A DNA stretch of 40,131 bases, taken from positions 1 through 40,131 of the forward strand of contig JACQVA010000142.1 in NCBI GenBank assembly GCA_016210005.1. Reading direction: 5' to 3'. The DNA is from Deltaproteobacteria bacterium (lineage in GTDB: Bacteria > Desulfobacterota > Binatia > HRBIN30 > JACQVA1). A model generated the notes under the pieces. The model did not search any database. It was given only the letters and a program-made list of their open reading frames with translations, and was not told the DNA's origin. Both the position numbers and the translations under genes were made by a program. Positions 6,036 to 13,708 of the stretch are shown one piece after another; positions within the stretch are counted from its first letter, which is position 1; every line of letters begins with the position of its first letter.

Positions 6036-7493
6036 TCAGCCTTTGACGTTACCGATCGGGGTAAAGCGGACGATGCGATGGCTCAAGCCGGCCAGCTCGG
6101 TGGCTTCGACCACTGCATCGATGTCCTTGTAGGCGGCGCCGGCTTCCTCTGCTAGGCCGGCGTAGGAGGCCGTGCGCACATAGATGCCGTGCGCCTCCAT
6201 GCTGCGCTGCAGGTCGCGCCCGCGATAGGCTTTCTTGGCCTTGGTGCGGCTCATCGTGCGACCGCTGCCGTGGGCGGTGCTGAAGAACGACTCGCTGCCG
6301 CTGGCGAGACCGGTCAGCAGGTACGAGCCGGTCTCCATGCTGCCGCCGATGATCACCGGCTGGCCGAGGCGCTGGTATTCCGGCGGCACTCCGGGCATGC
6401 CCGGGCCGAAGGCGCGGGTGGCGCCCTTACGATGAACCAGCAACTGGCGGCGCCGGCCGTCGACCACGTGGGTTTCCAGCTTGGCGGTGTTGTGGGCGAC
6501 GTCGTAGAGCAGCCGTAGGCCGAGATCCTTGGCGTCGCGATGGAACACGCTGCTGAATACCTCACGGACGCGGTGGAGAATTACCTGGCGATTGGCGAAC
6601 GACATGTTGGCCGCGCACTGCATGGCCGCGAAGTAGCTCTGCCCTTCCTCCGAGCGAAAGGGCGCGCAGGCGAGCTCGCGATCGATGATCTCGAGGCCGT
6701 ACTTGTTGCTCATGGCGTGTAAGAACGTTTGCAAGTAGTCGCTCGCCACCTGGTGCCCGAAGCCGCGGCTGCCGCAGTGAAACATGACCGCGATCTGGTT
6801 TGGTTGCGTGATGCCGAGCTTGGCGGCCAGCGCCTGATCCGCCACATGCTCCGGGCGCGCCACCTGGATCTCCAAGTAGTGATTGCCGGAACCGAGGGTG
6901 CCGATCTGATGAAGCCCGCGCTCGATGGCGCGCGGACTGACGCAGGCGGCGTTGGCCCCGCTCAGGCAGCCGTGCTCCTCGGTGCGCTCGAGGTCTTCCT
7001 CCCAGCCGTAGCCATTGCGAATGCACCAGCGCCCGCCTTGCTCGACCACCTCGGTGAACTCAGACTTCGACAGCTTGACGAAACCCTTGCACCCGACCCC
7101 GGACGGCACGCGCTCGTAGAGGGCGTCGACCAGCTGGCGCAGTTTCGGTTGCACCTCTTCAAGTGTGAGGTTGGTCAGCGCCAGCCGCATGCCGCAGTTG
7201 ATATCGAAGCCGATGCCTCCGGGTGAGATCACGCCGGTGTCGGGATCCATGGCGGCAACGCCGCCGATGGGAAAGCCGTAACCCCAGTGCGCATCGGGCA
7301 TCACGAAGCTGTAGCCGATGATGCCCGGCAAGGTGGCCACGTTGGCGGCCTGTTTGAAGACCTGGTCGTCCATCGCCTCGAGCAGGGCGGCGGTGGCGAA
7401 GATGCGCACCGGTACCCGCATCCCCGGGCGGAATGCCGGCGGCAGCTCCCAGACGCCTTCGCCCACGCGGCGGATTTCTGCGGGTGCAGCCAT
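6036..7493 (-). CDS. rtcB: RtcB-type 3'-phosphate RNA ligase
   Basis: The protein has 485 residues from ATG 7493. An in-frame extension to 7583 has no family match, and 485 is close to the usual length. Conserved blocks are PDAHWGYGFPIGGVAA (66-81), GFDINCGMRL with the Mn-binding Asp97 and Cys100, GSGNHYLEIQ, FHCGSRGFGHQV, GGSMETGSYLL and the C-terminal TAHGSGRTMSR, whose His accepts GMP. RtcB joins 2',3'-cyclic phosphate or 3'-phosphate ends to 5'-OH ends, in tRNA splicing or RNA repair. It heads the rtcB-archease-amrS operon. No RtcR regulator or sigma54 promoter is evident upstream. Confidence 0.97.
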   Translation of the reverse strand: MAAPAEIRRVGEGVWELPPAFRPGMRVPVRIFATAALLEAMDDQVFKQAANVATLPGIIGYSFVMPDAHWGYGFPIGGVAAMDPDTGVISPGGIGFDINCGMRLALTNLTLEEVQPKLRQLVDALYERVPSGVGCKGFVKLSKSEFTEVVEQGGRWCIRNGYGWEEDLERTEEHGCLSGANAACVSPRAIERGLHQIGTLGSGNHYLEIQVARPEHVADQALAAKLGITQPNQIAVMFHCGSRGFGHQVASDYLQTFLHAMSNKYGLEIIDRELACAPFRSEEGQSYFAAMQCAANMSFANRQVILHRVREVFSSVFHRDAKDLGLRLLYDVAHNTAKLETHVVDGRRRQLLVHRKGATRAFGPGMPGVPPEYQRLGQPVIIGGSMETGSYLLTGLASGSESFFSTAHGSGRTMSRTKAKKAYRGRDLQRSMEAHGIYVRTASYAGLAEEAGAAYKDIDAVVEATELAGLSHRIVRFTPIGNVKG

Positions 7494-7730
7494 ACGCTCG
7501 TGTTCCTCTGACCGGATCGTCGGGGCAAAACCGAGCCCCGTTGCTGTAGCCTGAGCAAACGCCCGGCCAGCGTCCAAGACCAACGCCAGCGGGGCGAAAA
7601 GTGTTCGGCGCTCTCAGGGCCGAGAAGGCCTCCGGGGTAGCGCGGTCACTGCCTTCGGCTCGCGCAGCGCCGTGGCGGTACCGCGCGGGCTAGCTCGGTT
7701 ACTAACGGCGCGCCGAGCAAGGCGCGTGAC
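7494..7730. other. Gene-free stretch upstream of rtcB
   Basis: About 240 bp between the rtcB start and the small basic gene. It should contain the rtcB promoter. I found no well-spaced sigma70 boxes, no TGGCAC/TTGC sigma54 pair and no gene-like reading frame. Confidence 0.4.
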
Positions 7731-7877
7731 TCACGCCGGTTGCGGCGGCGGGGCTGCCGGCGGCGCGGTCTTGCGGCCTTGCAGCTCGGCACGCAGGGCG
7801 CGCATGCGCACCCGCCGCAAGTTGCGCTTGCGCCGCCGCCGGTAGTAATGCGCCTTGTCTCCGCTCTTAAGTCCCAT
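7731..7877 (-). CDS. Small highly basic protein of unknown function
   Basis: A 48-residue protein starts at ATG 7877. The core GLKSGDKAHYYRRRRKRNLRRVRMRALRAELQG is strongly basic and helical and is followed by an Ala/Pro tail (APPAAPPPQPA). I recall short basic proteins opening with a similar MGxKxGDxA motif in large-genome bacteria but know no function. The charge suggests nucleic-acid or ribosome contact, which is inference only. The longer frame up to 7922 adds a low-quality Arg/Ala leader. It is divergent from the acyl-CoA synthetase. Confidence 0.6.
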   Translation of the reverse strand: MGLKSGDKAHYYRRRRKRNLRRVRMRALRAELQGRKTAPPAAPPPQPA

Positions 7878-8023
7878 TGGCCTCGCTCTCTTTCGTGCCG
7901 AGGCTCGCCTCAGCCGGGCCATGCATATCGAATCCGTTCCCGCGGCTCAACGGGCAGGCCCGCCGGCGCCGAGTTGCCTTCAGCCGGTAATCCTGGCAGA
8001 CGAACTGCGCACGGAGTGTGATC

Positions 8024-9676
8024 ATGTCCGGATTCAACCTTGCCGCGATCAACGAGGCGATCGCCGCCGCCATTCCCGAGCGCGAGTGCATCGTCTTTCA
8101 CAATCGGCGCTTCAGCTGGCGGGAATTCGCCGAACGCACCCGCCGCCTCGGCCATTACCTGCACGGGCGTGGCCTCGGCTGCCACCAGGAGCGGGCGGGG
8201 CTGCGCAACTTCGAGTCGGGCCAGGACCACCTCGGCCTCTATCTGCACAACGGCAACGAGTACCTCGAAGGCATGGTCGGCGGCTACAAAGCCCGCACGG
8301 CGCCGTTCAACGTGAATTACCGCTACGTCGAGGACGAGCTGGTTTACCTGCTTAACGACGCCGATTGCCGCGCGCTGATCTATCACGCGCGCTTTGCGCC
8401 GCGGTTGCAGAAGATCCGCAGCGAGCTGCCGCACCTGGCGGTGTTGCTCCAGGTCGCCGACGAATCCGGCAACACGCTGCTGCCAGGCGCGGTCGATTAT
8501 GAAGATGCGCTGCGCCAGTCTTCACCCGAGCCATTGGCGTTGCCGTGGTCGCCCGATGATCTGTACATCCTCTACACCGGCGGTACGACCGGCATGCCCA
8601 AGGGCGTGCTGTGGCGCCAGGAGGACATTTTCTTCGGCGCGCTCGGCGGCGATACCCCGGGCGGCTTCAAAGTCGGATCTCTCGCAGACCTGGTAACCGC
8701 TGCCACGGGCGGCAGCTTGCGCGCATTGCCGGCGCCGCCGTTCATGCACGGGGCCTCCCACTGGATGGCGTTCAACTGCTTCCACCAAGGCGGCACGGTG
8801 ATCATTCAAGATCACCCCGACCATCTCGATCCCCATGACATCTGGTCGACCATCGAACGCGAGCGGGTGGCGTTTCTCACCATCGTCGGCGATGCCTTCG
8901 GCCGCCCGTTGCTCGATCAGCTGGCCAAGCATTCCTACGACCTGTCGCAATTCAACGTGCTGCTCTCGGGCGGAGCCATTCTGACTGCGGCGCTGAAAGA
9001 GAGCTTGCTCGAACGGATTCCGCATCTCATGATCATCGACGGTTTCGGCGCCTCGGAAACCGGGGGCCACGGCTCGCAGATCACCATGAAGGGGATGCAA
9101 GTCAGCACCGGCAGCTTCCGCATGAACGAGCAGACGGTGGTGTTGAAGGCCGACCTCAGCGCGCTGGTTGCGCCCGGCAGCGGCGAGAGCGGCTGGCTGG
9201 CGCGCAGCGGACACGTGCCGTTGGGTTACTTTAAGGACGCCGCCAAGACCACCAAGACCTTCCCGGTGATCAACGGTGTACGCTACGCCGTGCCGGGCGA
9301 CCACGCCACCATCGGCGCCGACGGGTCGATCAGCGTGCTCGGCCGCGGCTCTGTCAGCATCAACTCCGGCGGCGAGAAGATCTATCCCGAAGAGGTCGAG
9401 ATGGCACTCAAGCACCACCCGGCGGTCTACGATGCCGTCGTCGTCGGCACACCGAGTGAGCGCTTCGGGCAACAAGTGACCGCGGTGGTGCAAGCGCGTG
9501 CCGGTGAGGTGCCCGGCAAGGAGGAGCTGATCGAATTCTGTGCCCGTCACCTCAGCCGCTACAAGCTGCCCAGAGCGATCGTCTTCGTCGACGAAATGGT
9601 CCGTAGCCCCGCGGGCAAAGCCGACTACCGCTGGGCCAAACGCACGGCCTACGAAGCACTGGGAGTGCGTGAGTAG
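8024..9676 (+). CDS. Acyl-CoA synthetase (AMP-dependent ligase, ANL superfamily)
   Basis: The 550-residue adenylate-forming enzyme starts at ATG 8024 with GGAG at 8013-8016 upstream. The motifs are all present in order: P-loop YTGGTTGMPKGV (near 190), an aromatic acyl-pocket segment FMHGASHWMAF, GFGASETGG (near 340), the GD of YAVPGDHATIG, the hinge GRGSVSINSGGEKIYPEEVE (near 445) and the catalytic Lys in SPAGKADYRW close to the C-terminus. It activates a carboxylic acid to acyl-AMP and then acyl-CoA. FadD-like medium or long-chain, steroid side-chain or aromatic acids are possible substrates and sequence alone does not decide. Nearby crotonase, SDR and reductase genes suggest fatty-acid or xenobiotic catabolism. 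Confidence 0.92.
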   Translation: MSGFNLAAINEAIAAAIPERECIVFHNRRFSWREFAERTRRLGHYLHGRGLGCHQERAGLRNFESGQDHLGLYLHNGNEYLEGMVGGYKARTAPFNVNYRYVEDELVYLLNDADCRALIYHARFAPRLQKIRSELPHLAVLLQVADESGNTLLPGAVDYEDALRQSSPEPLALPWSPDDLYILYTGGTTGMPKGVLWRQEDIFFGALGGDTPGGFKVGSLADLVTAATGGSLRALPAPPFMHGASHWMAFNCFHQGGTVIIQDHPDHLDPHDIWSTIERERVAFLTIVGDAFGRPLLDQLAKHSYDLSQFNVLLSGGAILTAALKESLLERIPHLMIIDGFGASETGGHGSQITMKGMQVSTGSFRMNEQTVVLKADLSALVAPGSGESGWLARSGHVPLGYFKDAAKTTKTFPVINGVRYAVPGDHATIGADGSISVLGRGSVSINSGGEKIYPEEVEMALKHHPAVYDAVVVGTPSERFGQQVTAVVQARAGEVPGKEELIEFCARHLSRYKLPRAIVFVDEMVRSPAGKADYRWAKRTAYEALGVRE

Positions 9677-9705
9677 GGCGCGCTCTCTGATCGGCCGGAA
9701 GTGGG

Positions 9706-10770
9706 TCAACGCGGGGGCCGGTAGAGCCCGCGAGCGGTGATCAGCGGCAAGTCGAGCATGGACAACAGGCCCGGGGCGGCGGTGCAGACGGCGGGAACGG
9801 CGTTGACGATGCGGGTGGCGGTGAGAATCACGCCGCCAACGGCATGGTCGCCACGCTCGTCCTCGAACTCAAACTCGCAGCGCAGCGAAGGGAAGCCCTT
9901 GATCATCACGCGGTAGCTGCCGTTGCCGCGCGGCCAATGCGGGGCCAGGTCATCGTCAAGTCGAGTGACGTGCTCGACGACGATCGCCGGCCGGCCGCCG
10001 ACGATGCCGCGCACTTCGAAGCGCAGAGCCGCCATTGTGCCCGGCTCCACCGTGCGCCCACAAACCCGCAGTGGCTTGACTGCAGGGCACTTCTCGTAGC
10101 CCGCGGTGATGTCGTCAAGGGTGACGCCGAGTCCGTCGGCGAGCAGGCGGATGGTGCCGCCCCAACCGAACTCGAGCGTGCCCGGGGTCAGCAACAGCGG
10201 CATGTCCTCGAGTGGCTTTCCAAAACCCATGGTGTCGAAGAGCACCTGGGGTTGATTGTAGGTGGCGTAGTTGATGATCTCTTGCACCCGTACTTCCTGC
10301 CAGTGCCCGCAAACGCCGCTCAAGGTGAGCGGCAGCAGATCGTTGGCGAAGCCGGGATCGATGCCGGAGGTGAAGAAGGAGCTGCTGCCTTGGCGGCAGG
10401 CCTCGGCCAGCTGCGCGCGCAACTCGGGGATAAACGACTGCGGGTGCACCAGCGGCACCACCGAGCACGAGACCACGTTCTTGCCCGCGGCCAGAATGCG
10501 GCAGATCTCCTGCACCGCCTCGAACGGCCGCAGATCGGCGGTGGCGGTGTAGCAGACACAGTCCGCCGGCAGCGCGAGCATGGCCTCGATATCGTTGCTG
10601 GCGCGCACGCCGGCTGGGGCGAGACCGCACAGCTCACCGGCGTCGCGGCCGGCCTTGGCGGTGCTGTGGACCCAGACGCCGGCTAGCTCCAGCTCCGGAT
10701 GCTCGATGATGCACCGCAGCGTGAACATGCCCACATTGCCGGTGCCCCACTGAATGACGCGGTAACTCAT
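9706..10770 (-). CDS. DAP/dihydrodipicolinate reductase-like NAD(P) dehydrogenase
   Basis: A 354-residue protein from ATG 10770 (GGAG 9 bp upstream; GTG 10785 is the longer alternative). The Rossmann motif VIQWGTGNVG opens the protein, and ELELAGVWVHS and NVVSCSVV follow the pattern of the dihydrodipicolinate reductase-like family that includes 2,4-diaminopentanoate dehydrogenase. SGIDPGFANDLLPL marks the start of the C-terminal domain. The family oxidises or reduces small substrates with NAD(P), and members in actinobacteria and Binatota-like genomes cluster with acyl-CoA and steroid-type catabolism. The true substrate is unknown. The SDR start codon lies upstream on the same strand and the two genes are 36 bp apart, so they are probably co-transcribed. 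Confidence 0.82.
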   Translation of the reverse strand: MSYRVIQWGTGNVGMFTLRCIIEHPELELAGVWVHSTAKAGRDAGELCGLAPAGVRASNDIEAMLALPADCVCYTATADLRPFEAVQEICRILAAGKNVVSCSVVPLVHPQSFIPELRAQLAEACRQGSSSFFTSGIDPGFANDLLPLTLSGVCGHWQEVRVQEIINYATYNQPQVLFDTMGFGKPLEDMPLLLTPGTLEFGWGGTIRLLADGLGVTLDDITAGYEKCPAVKPLRVCGRTVEPGTMAALRFEVRGIVGGRPAIVVEHVTRLDDDLAPHWPRGNGSYRVMIKGFPSLRCEFEFEDERGDHAVGGVILTATRIVNAVPAVCTAAPGLLSMLDLPLITARGLYRPPR

Positions 10771-10806
10771 GGCGCTTTGCTCCACCCTCTGGGCGCTGGT
10801 CTTGCC

Positions 10807-11601
10807 TTACAGCCCGGTCGGCATCTTGACCGGCCAATTCGAGGCGATAGTGCCGCCGTCGACCTCGAAGACCTTGCCGGTCACCCAACTGCCGGCGGGC
10901 GAAGCGAGGTAGAGCACGGCGCAGGCGACGTCCTCCGGCGTGCCCAGGCGCGCCATCGGCGTGAGGGCGATCATCTGCTGGCGCAGGCCCTCGGCGGCAT
11001 CGAGAAAAGGCGACAGGGCATCGGTCTCGGTAGCACCGACCGCGAGCGCATTGACGCGCACGTGCGGGGCGAACTCGTGCGCCAGCAGTCTGGTCATGTG
11101 TGAGAGCGCGGCCTTGGCCGTGCCGTAGGCGACGAAGCCGACGTCGACCAGGTGCGCCAGCGCGCTCGAAATGTTCACCACCGCGCCGCCGCCGTGCTTG
11201 ACCATGTGCGGCACTGCTAGGCGCGTCAGCAAGAAGGCCGAGGTGACGTTGAAATGAAATGCGGCCTCGAAATCGGCGACAGTCAAATCGAGCGCCGCCG
11301 TCGGCGGGGTACCGCCGGCGTTGTTCACGACGATGTCGATCCGGCCGAACTCGGCCACTGCCCGTGCTACCACTTGCTCGACTTGGGCGGTGTCATTGAC
11401 GTCGCAGGGTACGATCAGCGGGCGGGTGCCGCGGGCGCGGATTTCCGCCGCCACCTGCTCCAGCCGTTCCGGCGTGCGGGCGGCACAGACCACGTGGGCC
11501 CCGGCTTCGGCCAGGGCCAGCGCGCTGCCGCGGCCGATGCCGGCGCTGGCGCCGGTTACGATGGCGACCTTATCGGTCAAGCGAAAGCGATCGAGAATCA
11601 T
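10807..11601 (-). CDS. SDR-family NAD(P)-dependent oxidoreductase
   Basis: The 264-residue classical SDR starts at ATG 11601, preceded by AGGAG 7 bp away. The cofactor motif TGASAGIG (16-23), NNAGG (93-97), catalytic Ser145/146, Tyr159 and Lys163 (YGTAK), and a C-terminal VTGKVFEVDGG are all in register with 3-oxoacyl-ACP reductase and 7-alpha-hydroxysteroid dehydrogenase-like enzymes. Arg42 after the second strand suggests NADPH preference, though not firmly. Substrate is not determinable. It is the first gene of a two-gene unit with the DAP-reductase-like enzyme, 91 bp downstream of the permease operon's end. Confidence 0.93.
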   Translation of the reverse strand: MILDRFRLTDKVAIVTGASAGIGRGSALALAEAGAHVVCAARTPERLEQVAAEIRARGTRPLIVPCDVNDTAQVEQVVARAVAEFGRIDIVVNNAGGTPPTAALDLTVADFEAAFHFNVTSAFLLTRLAVPHMVKHGGGAVVNISSALAHLVDVGFVAYGTAKAALSHMTRLLAHEFAPHVRVNALAVGATETDALSPFLDAAEGLRQQMIALTPMARLGTPEDVACAVLYLASPAGSWVTGKVFEVDGGTIASNWPVKMPTGL

Positions 11602-11692
11602 TCGGCTCTCCTGTCTGCTAACAAGCGTTAACTTCAGCGCCCCTTTTGCCAAAAATCGGCCGGCAGGGAAACCGCCCCGGCCTCGGCCCGGC

Positions 11693-12718
11693 TCAGCGCT
11701 GCAGCGCCCGCGGGTCGAGCTGGTCGCGGAGGTAGTCGCCGAGGAAATTGAAGGCCATGATGGCGCTGAAGATGAAGACGCCGGGTGCGAGGATCCAGGG
11801 ATACTTGGTGAGATTCTGCACGTTCTGGGCTTCGGCGAGCAGGTTGCCCCAGCTCGCTCCCGGCTCCTGGATACCGAGGCCGAGCAGCGACAACGCGCTC
11901 TCGCCGAGAATGAAGCCGGGGATGCTCAGGGTGGCGGCGACGACCGCGTAACTGAAAGTGCCCGGGATGAGGTGGCGAGTAACAATGCGCCAGTGGCCGG
12001 CGCCGAGCGCGCGCGCAGCGACGACGTATTCGCGCTCGCGCAACGACAACACCATGCCGCGAACGATGCGGGCAAAGCCGGCCCAATTGATCAGGCTCAT
12101 GATCGCCACAATCAAGAAGAACCGCGCCGCCGGCGACAACCAGCCCGGAATCACCGCCGCCAGCGCCAGCAGGAAGTAGAACGACGGCAGCGACATTTCG
12201 ATCTCCACCAAGCGCATGATGAGGTTGTCGGCCCAGCCGCCGAGATAGCCGGCGAAGCTGCCGATCAGCGTGCCGAGTGAGAAGGTGATCAACACGCCGA
12301 CGATGCCGACGGTGAGGCTAACGCGCCCGCCGTGCACGATGCGAGAGAACAGATCGCGGCCGAGGCTATCGGTGCCGAGCAGAAAGAATTTCGGACCCCC
12401 CGCCGTCGTGGTGAAGAGATGACCTTGATGAAACAGCAGGATGGGCACGCGCTCTTCGGCCTTGGCTTGGTAACGGCGCCGCATCGGATCGACCAGTTCG
12501 TAGGCGTGAGTATAGAAGAGCGACTCGTGCCATTGCCCGGGCGGGTTGATTCGCCACAACGACGGCGGGCAGTTGGGAAAGCTGCGGTTCTGCTCGGTGT
12601 AGTCGTACGGCGCCACCCAGGGCGCGGCGGCGGCGCTCAGATACAACACCGCGAGCACAGCGGCACTGGCCAGCACCACCAGCCCAGGCAACGAACGGCG
12701 GGCACGCGCGGCTGGCAT
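11693..12718 (-). CDS. Opp/Dpp-type ABC transporter permease (OppC-like)
   Basis: A 341-residue inner-membrane protein. An N-terminal helix (LPGLVVLASAAVLAVLYLSAAA) is followed by a long periplasmic region, then five more hydrophobic segments beginning near residue 130 (VSLTVGIVGVLITFSLGTLIG). The cytoplasmic EAA loop reads REYVVAARALGAGHWRIVTRHLIPG, and the ending GESALSLLGLGIQEPGASWGNLL is diagnostic for OppC/DppC. The periplasmic insertion (PMRRRYQAKAEERVPILLF) is longer than in E. coli OppC and resembles YejE-like microcin/peptide permeases. The gene begins 3 bp after its OppB-like partner. No ATPase gene follows. Confidence 0.92.
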   Translation of the reverse strand: MPAARARRSLPGLVVLASAAVLAVLYLSAAAAPWVAPYDYTEQNRSFPNCPPSLWRINPPGQWHESLFYTHAYELVDPMRRRYQAKAEERVPILLFHQGHLFTTTAGGPKFFLLGTDSLGRDLFSRIVHGGRVSLTVGIVGVLITFSLGTLIGSFAGYLGGWADNLIMRLVEIEMSLPSFYFLLALAAVIPGWLSPAARFFLIVAIMSLINWAGFARIVRGMVLSLREREYVVAARALGAGHWRIVTRHLIPGTFSYAVVAATLSIPGFILGESALSLLGLGIQEPGASWGNLLAEAQNVQNLTKYPWILAPGVFIFSAIMAFNFLGDYLRDQLDPRALQR

Positions 12719-12721
12719 GGC

Positions 12722-13708
12722 TCACCTGCCGGCTTCCAGCCGGCGGAAGTCGATGCGCGGATCGACCAGCGTGAGGGCCAGGTCGGCAGCGAGATTGCCC
12801 AGCAGCAGCAGCAACGAGCCGATCAGCACCGAGGCCATCACCAGGTAGGTGTCGATCGAGCGCACGGCGTCGAGCATCAGGGTGCCGAGACCCTGGAGGT
12901 TCATCACCGCCTCGACCAGCGCGGCACCGCCGAGCAGGTTGCCCAACTCGTAGCCGGCCAACGTCACAAAGGGATTGAGGGCGTTGCGCAAGATGTGCTT
13001 GAGCACCACCACGCGCTCCGGCAGCCCCTTGGCGCGCGCCGTCAAGAGGAAGTCGGCGCGCTGCATCTCGAGGATGTTGGCCCGCATCAGCCGCATCAGG
13101 CTGGCCATGCCGCTGGTGCCGAGTACGATCACCGGCAGCACCAAGTGATTCAGGCGATCGAGGAGCTTGCCGCCGGCGCTGAGGTTGTCGTAGTCGAGCG
13201 AGGTGCTGCCGCCGATGGGAAACCAGCCGGTCTGCAGCGCCGCGAACATCAGCAAGAAGGCGAGAAAGAAATTCGGCAGCGACATGCCGAAGAACGCCAG
13301 GAACGACAGCACCCGGTCGGTTAGAGACTCGGGCCGCAACGCCACCATGATGCCGATGGGAATCGCCAGGCTCCAGGTGAAGGTCATGCTGGTCACCGCC
13401 AGGATGACGGTGTTGAGCACGCGGGCACCGATGAGATCGGCGACGTTGACGCGGTAGGCCACCGAAATGCCGAGGTCGAGATGGAGTGCCCGCCACAGCC
13501 ACTTGACGTAGCGCACGAGCAGCGGGTCGCCGTAGCCGAACTGGCGCTGGAGTTCGGCGATGGTTTCGGGCCGAATCGACGGGTTCATCTTCAGCGTGCT
13601 GAAAAAGTCCCCGGGCGCGAGACTGATCACGAGAAAGGAGAGGAACGTGATCCCGAGCAGCAGCGGAACCATGTGCGCCAGGCGGCGCGCCAGGTAGGCA
13701 CCCATCAT
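12722..13708 (-). CDS. Opp/Dpp-type ABC transporter permease (OppB-like)
   Basis: The 328-residue permease has N-terminal MGAYLARRLAHMVPLLLGITFLSFLVISLAPGDFF, a typical OppB/YejB opening. Six hydrophobic helices, an EAA loop (RADFLLTARAKGLPERVVVLKHILRNALNP) and the closing GLGTLMLDAV...DTYLVMA segment complete the family pattern. The start ATG (13706-13708) overlaps the stop of the solute-binding gene (ATGA). It should heterodimerise with the OppC-like protein and import a ligand delivered by the lipoprotein encoded upstream. Confidence 0.92.
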   Translation of the reverse strand: MMGAYLARRLAHMVPLLLGITFLSFLVISLAPGDFFSTLKMNPSIRPETIAELQRQFGYGDPLLVRYVKWLWRALHLDLGISVAYRVNVADLIGARVLNTVILAVTSMTFTWSLAIPIGIMVALRPESLTDRVLSFLAFFGMSLPNFFLAFLLMFAALQTGWFPIGGSTSLDYDNLSAGGKLLDRLNHLVLPVIVLGTSGMASLMRLMRANILEMQRADFLLTARAKGLPERVVVLKHILRNALNPFVTLAGYELGNLLGGAALVEAVMNLQGLGTLMLDAVRSIDTYLVMASVLIGSLLLLLGNLAADLALTLVDPRIDFRRLEAGR

